A program made the translations under genes and the position numbers. A stretch of 64,000 nt of DNA from Anastrepha obliqua. Lineage: Eukaryota; Arthropoda; Insecta; Diptera; Tephritidae. Each line of letters opens with the position of its first letter. Within the stretch, counting starts at the first letter, position 1. Of the stretch, positions 58,070 through 64,000 are shown piece after piece. The notes beneath the pieces were generated by a model, which saw only the letters and a program-made list of their open reading frames with translations, did no database searches and was not told where the DNA came from. The stretch lies in assembly GCF_027943255.1 (NCBI RefSeq), contig NC_072896.1, positions 123,845,879-123,909,878 of the forward strand, read 5' to 3'.

Positions 58070-59640
58070 TAGTGTGTTTAAATTAATTTAGTATTAAATA
58101 TATTTATTATTGTACTATTGAATAAGAATTAAATGAAACTATTATTAAATGGTCTCTTTAAACTTAAAAATTTTATATGAAGTATTAAACAAACAAAAAC
58201 TAAAGCATTCTTTCCAGCCTCGACATTTTCTCACGCTTTATCAAATTGCATTTAATTGTTGTAACCCCAGTAATTACAATCACATACATATATAGTTTTG
58301 TCCTCATTTCTCCCTCCCCTGCAATGTGGCCATAGAAAAATATTTCCACTTACTCCGCAATATTAAAATGAGCTGATAGCCAAATTAAAATAACAAACGG
58401 TGGCAGACATTAACAGCGAGTGGCAAGCAAATGCCAACTTCGATAACGGCAACTTGTTAATGTTTTTGTTGTGTGTGAATGTTTTTTTTTCGTTTGTTTC
58501 TTGTTGTGTGTTACTGCAGTTTTTGTGCCAAACTTGCCACATCATTCTCATTCATTAGAAGAAGAGAAATTAGACACAAACAAAATGAGCATTTGCATAT
58601 TCACTGCAACAACAAGATGCCAAATTTGATAATAGTTTCACTCTGAATTATCTACGCTGCCACGAAAGCCGGGGCTCGATGCGTTGCAAGTGTGTAAATT
58701 GAAAAATATACAATGAGACTTCAGGTGGCAGACCCCTTGCAGTGCAGCCGCTGCAGTGCCTAGATAAGACTGATGAAGTAGCGGCAATACACAGAACCAC
58801 AACAGGTAAATAGTGGTAAATATATTTACTTATATGGCATTTATGTGTGTGCAAGCATGGTGCAGAAATACATGAGTACTTATGTATGTGTGTATGTATG
58901 TATAGGTGCATCTATATGTGGCAGGTGAAGAGCCGAGTAATTTAGCATAAAATGGAGAAGAAAAACTATACCAGCGTGCAATCGTACCACTGCCACTGCA
59001 ACACTGCCACTTTGTGTGGCATATTTTTTCATTATATTGCTTTACAAATGTTGCTTGATACCCTTTTTATTCAGCAAATGCTTCCCAATAAACAATTTGG
59101 GCTATCTTTCGGTTCAAATGTTTGCTTAGGAAAAAAAATAAACGTTGGGTTTGAAGTGTTTGGTTATAGGAAGGCAAAGTTATCCCTTTTTGATGTGTGG
59201 AGAGATGATGCAATTAAATATATTTTAGCTTTATTACTAAGAAAACACTTTAAGATAATTACTAATGACAATAACTTTATGAACACTCGACTTGTTCTTT
59301 CTACACGGCGCAATTTATAGATTTCCAAGTGACCAAAAATGCGCAGATATCAAGGGTGGAAATGGCTAAGGCGATCGAAATGTAGGCTAAAGGGTGGTGC
59401 TAGCCGATTAAAAAAAGATGAAATTTCTGAGAAATTGCAAGGAACACAATATGGCAATCAAATGAAAGCCATTTACAACAAAATCAAGCTTGAAACTAGT
59501 ATTAATTTGGGTGCCACCTAATTTCTTAATATTTGGTGTTTTTCGGCTGAATGAGAACTGTCAATACCGATAACTATGGTTTGACAGCTGAGAATGCCAA
59601 ACTGTGTTGACATTTTTGTTCCATAAGATTTGGCAAGTCA
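58070..59640. other. Non-coding nuclear DNA
   Basis: A (TGTATG)n stretch lies near 58884-58902. A 122-codon frame at 58952-59320 has ordinary composition but no recognised domain and no clear splice signals, so I do not call it. Confidence 0.3.
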
Positions 59641-59649
59641 TCATTAGTC

Positions 59650-59880
59650 GTTTAACGCCGGTACAACACTTCGAAATTGTTGAAATTTACTTTGAAAAAA
59701 AGTTAATCTCTTCGCGAAGTTCATACAGCAATTCGTCCATTTTACGATCAACATAGTAGGCCTAGTAGGCAAGCAATTCGTGCAATTATTGATCATTTCC
59801 GCACTTATTTTACTCTTTTCTCTTCAAGACCATCCAGAAAATATTTCTGCTGTAGCGGGAATTTTTGGAGAAGACGTCCA
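59650..59880 (+). mobile_element. mariner-like transposase N-terminal scrap
   Basis: QHFEIVEIYFEKK near 59666-59704 is followed by pieces reading RAIIDHFRTYFTLFSSRPS and ENISAVAGIFGED in shifting frames. This is the N-terminal helix-turn-helix region of a group of Tc1/mariner transposases (QHFEIVKFYYEN, KFRTKFTLLD, ENIAAVSASVNED). The catalytic domain is absent. Confidence 0.5.
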
Positions 59881-60009
59881 AATGAAGATTTAATGGAAAA
59901 AGTAGTCGAAATTGGAACTGATGGAATGAACCATGTAACTGGTAGCCGCGGCGGGCATATGCCAGATATTATAAGTGTATTAAATAAAAGTGCGTGTAGC
60001 GTAGTACAC

Positions 60010-60720
60010 ATAACAGAAGTGAAACTTTCAAGGCACGCAAAGAAAGGGGAGAGCCCCGAGAGAGAATGAGAGAGAGAGAGAGGGAGAAAGAAAGAAAGAA
60101 TATATGCCTAAACAAATTCACAACATTTGCAGAGAATACAAATATACAAAATTTACAAAAAACAGGGAAGGGTCGACCGGTGTAGGTAAACACCGGACAC
60201 AAACCGGGACAAAAACGCGCACTACTCCGAGCGTTTATCACCCGCACAAACGCAGCGATTCCAGGACCACAGCAACGGCACAAATTACCGCAAGGCAATA
60301 CCAATAAATCCGACGCCGGAATGGATAGCACTTTATAGTACGCACAAGCACTAGCCAGGAAATGGAAATAAGCGCCAAAAAGTAGGCACCAAAAAAACGC
60401 CAAAAAAATTGGGACCAAAAACTCCCTAAACAGTAAGCCCCAAAGAAAATATAACGCCAAAAGTAGGCATTAAAAATATATTTCCAACAAGTTTGCACGA
60501 ACAAAGAAGCGCCAAGCAGTAGGCTGCGTTATTTCTCACTAGAAATTACAACCACAAGGAAAAACTAAGGAAAAATAGCCTAAAGTTATAGCTCTCTCTC
60601 TCATTTCCTCTACGTTTTTTCTCTCTCCCGGAACGAAAATACCCAAAACGTAGCATGGCCTTGAAATTTTACTCTCCATTCCCCCTAGTCCATTGACACC
60701 TAAGAAGTTTCACTTCAAAA
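60010..60720. mobile_element. Possible inverted-repeat DNA element with GAAGTGAAACTT ends
   Basis: GAAGTGAAACTTTCAAGG (60015-60032) faces AAGTTTCACTTC (60705-60716). Just inside lie a GAGAGAG run (60057-60088) and a CTCTCTC run (60594-60632), again inverted. The middle is GC-richer, with repeated GCCAAAAAGTAGGCACCAAA-type text at 60370-60475. No transposase seen; family unknown. Confidence 0.4.
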
Positions 60721-61075
60721 ATAAATGCCATGAAATTATCTACCAGATTATAATACAAAAATTAATTCCAAAAAAAATCTGTATTGTTTTAACATTTTAA
60801 GTTCCCAAGCTCTTAAAAAACACCTGATAGAAAAAATGTATGCAATCAGTAAAGGTAAAAGTTCCTTAGGAAAGGAAAATTGTGGATCACAGATTTTTCT
60901 TAAACTATCTAGTTTTGTATTGTATTATTTGAGCTGTTAGATTTTGCTTCTTTTTTGCCAGATATTTGCGAATGAAAATTTAAAAGTAGTGCATTTTTTA
61001 AGAATATTTATCTCGAGAACTATTAGTCCTACAAGAAAGAGCTTCTTTTTTTTTTGTTCTTTGATAAGACAGATA
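60721..61075. other. AT-rich nuclear DNA with dispersed repeat copy
   Basis: 60725-60850 matches 56710-56800 (TCTACCA..ATTATAATA; AAAAACACC.GATA). Nothing coding. Confidence 0.4.
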
Positions 61076-61500
61076 GGTAGGTGAAATGGTTGAAGTGCTG
61101 GCCTGGCTCTCCTCAAGTAGCACTAAAGCGTCGTTTTGATACCATTATGAGACCTCCAACAGGCAGATATCTACAGCCAACCAGAGCTGGTGATATAATG
61201 GAGAAGATTGATTGGATTTAGGTTGGCGCACTGTCCCAGGTTGTCGAAGAAAGGAACTCCCAGTGACCTTAGTCGTCTAGCTGCCAAGCCCGGATCTTTA
61301 CAGAGAAAATGCTCTACAGTCTCCTTCTCTGAAAGGTCCCCACAGCTTCTGCAATAGGGGTTAAATGGTAATCCTAGCTTTTCCGCGCGTGTGCCGATCA
61401 TCCAGTGGCCGGTAAACACAGCTAGGAGTTAGGAAATTGAATGGCGAGGAGTTCAAGGAGTGCAAAGAACTTTCTGAGTCCTTCGTATATCGTATTGGGG
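61076..61500 (-). mobile_element. Non-LTR retrotransposon 3' end, same family as 22.4 kb
   Basis: The minus strand contains AVFTGHWMIGTRAEKLGLPF, CRSCGDLSEKETVEHFLCK then RRLRSLGVPFFDNLGQ and NLNPINLLHYITSSGWL. This is the best-preserved zinc-finger tail of the family in the window, with one Cys of the finger changed to Asp (LCKDPG). The 3' end TTTCACCTACCTATCTG matches the 26.3-kb copy. Confidence 0.75.
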
Positions 61501-62230
61501 CCCATTGATAAGATACACTTTCCAATGATATTTTTAAGCTGAACTAAAGAAATACTATAAAAAGCAAACATCTCTCGGCATATATTATCGCTCCTAGTCG
61601 AAGAAAAGACCGGAATATAAGAAACATTTACTTTCTTTTAATTTTTGATTTATTTATTAATTAATTAATTAATAATGAATTAATTATTAATTTACTATTT
61701 TATAATTTTAGGGCAAATTTAAAATAATTTTTTTAAATAAATTTTTTTTTTAAATAATACTTAATTTTTCAAACACTAATTTTTTATTATTTTAAATCTT
61801 TCTAGAAACATCGTAGATATATAAACCTTCATTTAAGAATAGCAAAACTGTAATTTTTGTAATTTCTGAAGAAAAAATATGTCAAGCGCCAGATGGTCTT
61901 TTATGAAAGGCTTTTTCATGGCAGAAATACAATCGGAGTTTTGTCATTGCTTGCCGTGGTGCGACCGCTATTTCATTTCCACAGCGGGTTTCGAACAGAG
62001 CACTATCGAATGGGAGTCACTCTACTAGCCAATCGGCCGTCATTTGAATGTATAGTAATATAAAATATTGAAGTTTAAGCATCAAATGAACGCTATTTTA
62101 AATTGTTTATCTTAAGATTAAATAAATTAAAAATACGTTGACTCGAACTATTTCAAGTGGTTCGGTAATAGGAGATATCTTTACTAGGTACAATTTTCTT
62201 AAAATCCAAAACAGGAAAAATGTTATACCA
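61501..62230. other. AT-rich nuclear DNA
   Basis: A (TTAA)-rich run lies at 61640-61690. 61795-61880 is a copy of the dispersed repeat at 56.5 kb. Nothing coding. Confidence 0.4.
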
Positions 62231-62234
62231 GGTT

Positions 62235-62966
62235 TTAAGGGGTTAGGTGGGTTACAGAGGTTCAAAAAAAGGGTATTTTTACTATTTTTTTTTTAATATA
62301 TACAATCATATATTTTATTTAAACAATTCAGCATATCAAAGATACATATTTAAACAGTATTTTGTGAAATTTTTATTAAAAAATTCCGAAAACTCAGCCG
62401 TTGGTACCTCATCTCCCTTAACGTCTCACAAAAAAATGCTCTTGCCGTGGACAGCATAACTCATAATTGGTTCATTTAAAATCAAAAAACCAAAAATATT
62501 TCGTTAGTCATGGATAAATCTTGTTACTGGACGAAGGAAAAAAAAATAAAATTTAATTTGAATTTTTGACAGACTTTGAACAAAAAAACACATTTTTTGG
62601 TCAAATTTTCGTCATGTGTTGGCTCGAAAAAATTAGTTGTAATAAAAATAAAAAAAAATCCTTCGTTCAATAACTTGATAATGTTATTCCAAAGATGTGT
62701 GCAAAATTTGAACAAAATCGCTTCATAACTTTTCGAGAAATCGTGTCCACCGACTTAAAAAATCGAGTTTTGAGATAAACGCGTATACCTGCGAAACGCT
62801 GCACTGACATGGCCTGATGGGCGGAACTTCTGAAGGGTCTATCTCGTAGAATTTTACTCGGATCAATTTGAAATTTTAGGAGAATATTTTAAACATATTA
62901 TACTATTTAATAAGACAAAAAAAAAAATCGATTTTTTGAAATTTTCAAACCCACCTAACCCCTTAA
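62235..62966. mobile_element. TTAA-bounded MITE-like element, best copy
   Basis: Perfect 19-bp inverted ends: TTAAGGGGTTAGGTGGGTT at the left and its exact complement at the right, including TTAA at both edges. Length is 732 bp. Inside are GAAATCGTGTCCACCGACTT near 62735-62754 (shared with the 14.7-kb copy) and ATCGATTTTTTGAAATTTTC near the right end. No coding capacity. The TTAA edges point to piggyBac-type mobilisation. Confidence 0.75.
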
Positions 62967-63146
62967 GTATAAATTCCGAACCAAATTAGTGTTTCTCAAG
63001 CGGGCACTCTCTTGGCCAGACGCGGGCAATTATTTTTGAAAAAAATTGTCACGAAACCCCCTATTGAGTGGACGCGAACTCCTCATACTCAGTTACTTGC
63101 ATGCGAGGTGTTTCGGCTCGTCTTCGAATTTTACTTATTCAAAAAG

Positions 63147-64000
63147 ATGGATCAAAGAACCTGTATCAAATTTTGTGTGAAAAACGAAATTATATTAAGT
63201 GCGCGGATGCGTTGACTGTGTCATACGGAGAAGCTACTTTGGACCAAAGCAACGTTTATCGGTGGTACAAAATGTTCTCAGAAGGCCGAGAAGATGAGAA
63301 CGACGAAAAGCGTGCCGGACGCCCCAGCACTTCAACAGCAGACGAAAAAATTGATGAAGTGAAGAAAATGGTATTGGCCAATCGTCGTATCACCGTTAGA
63401 GAAGTTGCTGAAGACCTAGACCTAGGCACGTGCCATTCCAAATTTGCTCCAGAGGTCATAGCTGGTGACGAATCGTGGGTTTATGGTTGTAACGTGGAAG
63501 CCAAAGCTCAATCATCTCAATGGAAGCTGCCGCACGAACCAAGACCGAAAAAAGCGCGCCAAGTTCGGTCGAATGTAAAAGTTTTGCTTACCGTTTTCTT
63601 CGATTGCAGGGGCGTTGTGCATCATGAGTTCTTGCCACAGGGTAAAACGGTCAATAAGGAATATTACCTGCAAGTTATGCGCAATTTGCGAGAAGCGGTC
63701 CGCCAATCCGCCAGAAACGCCCGGATTTGTGGAAGAACAAAAATTGGATCTTGCGTCACGATAACGCCCCTGCTCATACATCGTTGCTTGTCCGCGACTT
63801 TTTGGCCAAAAACAACACACTAATGATGCCACAGCCACCGTATTCCCCAGATCTGGCCCCCTGTGACTTTTTCTTGTTCCCGAAACTGAAGAGGCCCATG
63901 AAAGGACGACGCTACGCAACGATTGACGAGATAAAGACGGCATCGAAAGAGAAGCTGAACAAGATAAAAAAAATAATTTTTTGAAGTACTTCAAAGGTTG
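63147..64000 (+). pseudogene. mariner transposase, deleted and frameshifted, cut by window end
   Basis: The DDE/D transposase of a mariner element cuts and reinserts the element at TA. The start ATG at 63147 gives MDQRTCIKFCVKNEI. A shift near 63205 moves to the frame with YGEATLDQSNVYRWYKMFSE and REDENDEKRAGRPST (helix-turn-helix and linker). After EVAEDLDLGTCHS the text jumps to KFAPEVIAGDESWVYG, so about 50 residues before the first catalytic Asp are missing. A second shift near 63720 leads to WKNKNWILRHDNAPAHTSLL (second Asp) and PYSPDLAPCDFFLFP (third Asp of DD34D). A third shift, one extra A, follows in KIKK near 63970. All three catalytic Asp residues remain, but the gene cannot make a working protein. 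Confidence 0.88.

Noticed and set aside
58952..59320. 122-codon plus-strand frame
   Set aside because: Composition is plausible, but there is no domain, no clear splice signal and no good start context; not enough to call a gene.
59969..60460. 163-codon minus-strand frame rich in Phe, Leu and Ser
   Set aside because: It covers a GAGAGA tract and the repeated core of an inverted-repeat element; the hydrophobic reading is produced by the repeat.
63512..63994. 160-codon minus-strand frame
   Set aside because: Antisense of the mariner transposase pseudogene.

Overview
The window looks like genomic DNA of a higher fly (acalyptrate Diptera, plausibly Tephritidae). It is AT-rich nuclear sequence full of decayed non-LTR retrotransposons, mariner relics and small inverted-repeat DNA elements. 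A nearly complete mitochondrial genome in the ancestral dipteran gene order sits inside it. No complete nuclear protein-coding gene is visible; only a few short candidate exons look like host coding sequence. The species call is an inference from gene order and protein similarity.

Layout. 1-40.7 kb is nuclear. It holds an AT-rich minisatellite (1.8-2.2 kb), two candidate first-exon splice donors (3.4-3.8 kb), and RTE-like retrotransposon pieces at 5.2-6.4, 12.6, 17.2 and 18.0 kb. A second RT fragment lies at 8.7-9.7 kb. Pieces of RNase H-encoding non-LTR elements lie at 6.6-7.6, 18.6-19.4, 22.4-24.1, 26.3-28.3, 29.9-30.7 and 31.9-33.5 kb. Also present are an internally deleted mariner with perfect ends (9.85-10.4 kb), two TTAA-bounded inverted-repeat elements (14.7 and 21.6 kb), degenerate tandem repeats (15.4-16.0 and 36.4-37.7 kb), and the 5' part of a non-LTR element that stops at the mitochondrial boundary (39.4-40.7 kb). 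Candidate host exons are at 8064-8165 (-), 35017-35129 (+) and, weaker, 28783-29069 (+).

40.77-55.88 kb is mitochondrial: trnW, trnC, trnY, cox1, trnL2, cox2, trnK, trnD, atp8, atp6, cox3, trnG, nad3, trnA, trnR, trnN, trnS1, trnE, trnF, nad5, trnH, nad4, nad4L, trnT, trnP, nad6, cob, trnS2, nad1, trnL1, rrnL, trnV, rrnS and an A+T-rich control region. trnI, trnQ, trnM and nad2 are absent. I read the protein genes with the invertebrate mitochondrial code (TGA Trp, ATA Met, AGA Ser). They are open, except for one extra T in a T run of cox1 and an unclear 3' end of nad1. Together they encode subunits of respiratory complexes I, III, IV and V plus their translation RNAs. Intact coding capacity means either a very recent nuclear insertion (numt) or a chimeric assembly. 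Short repeats are scattered through normally tight tRNA junctions and the control region, including a perfect 72-bp inverted pair near the two ends of the block. This is unusual for a fly mitogenome.

55.9-64 kb is nuclear again: AT-rich repeats, a short minisatellite, a fragment of one transposase, an element with GAAGTGAAACTT ends, another retrotransposon 3' end, a clear TTAA-bounded element (62.2-63.0 kb) and a broken mariner transposase gene cut by the window end.
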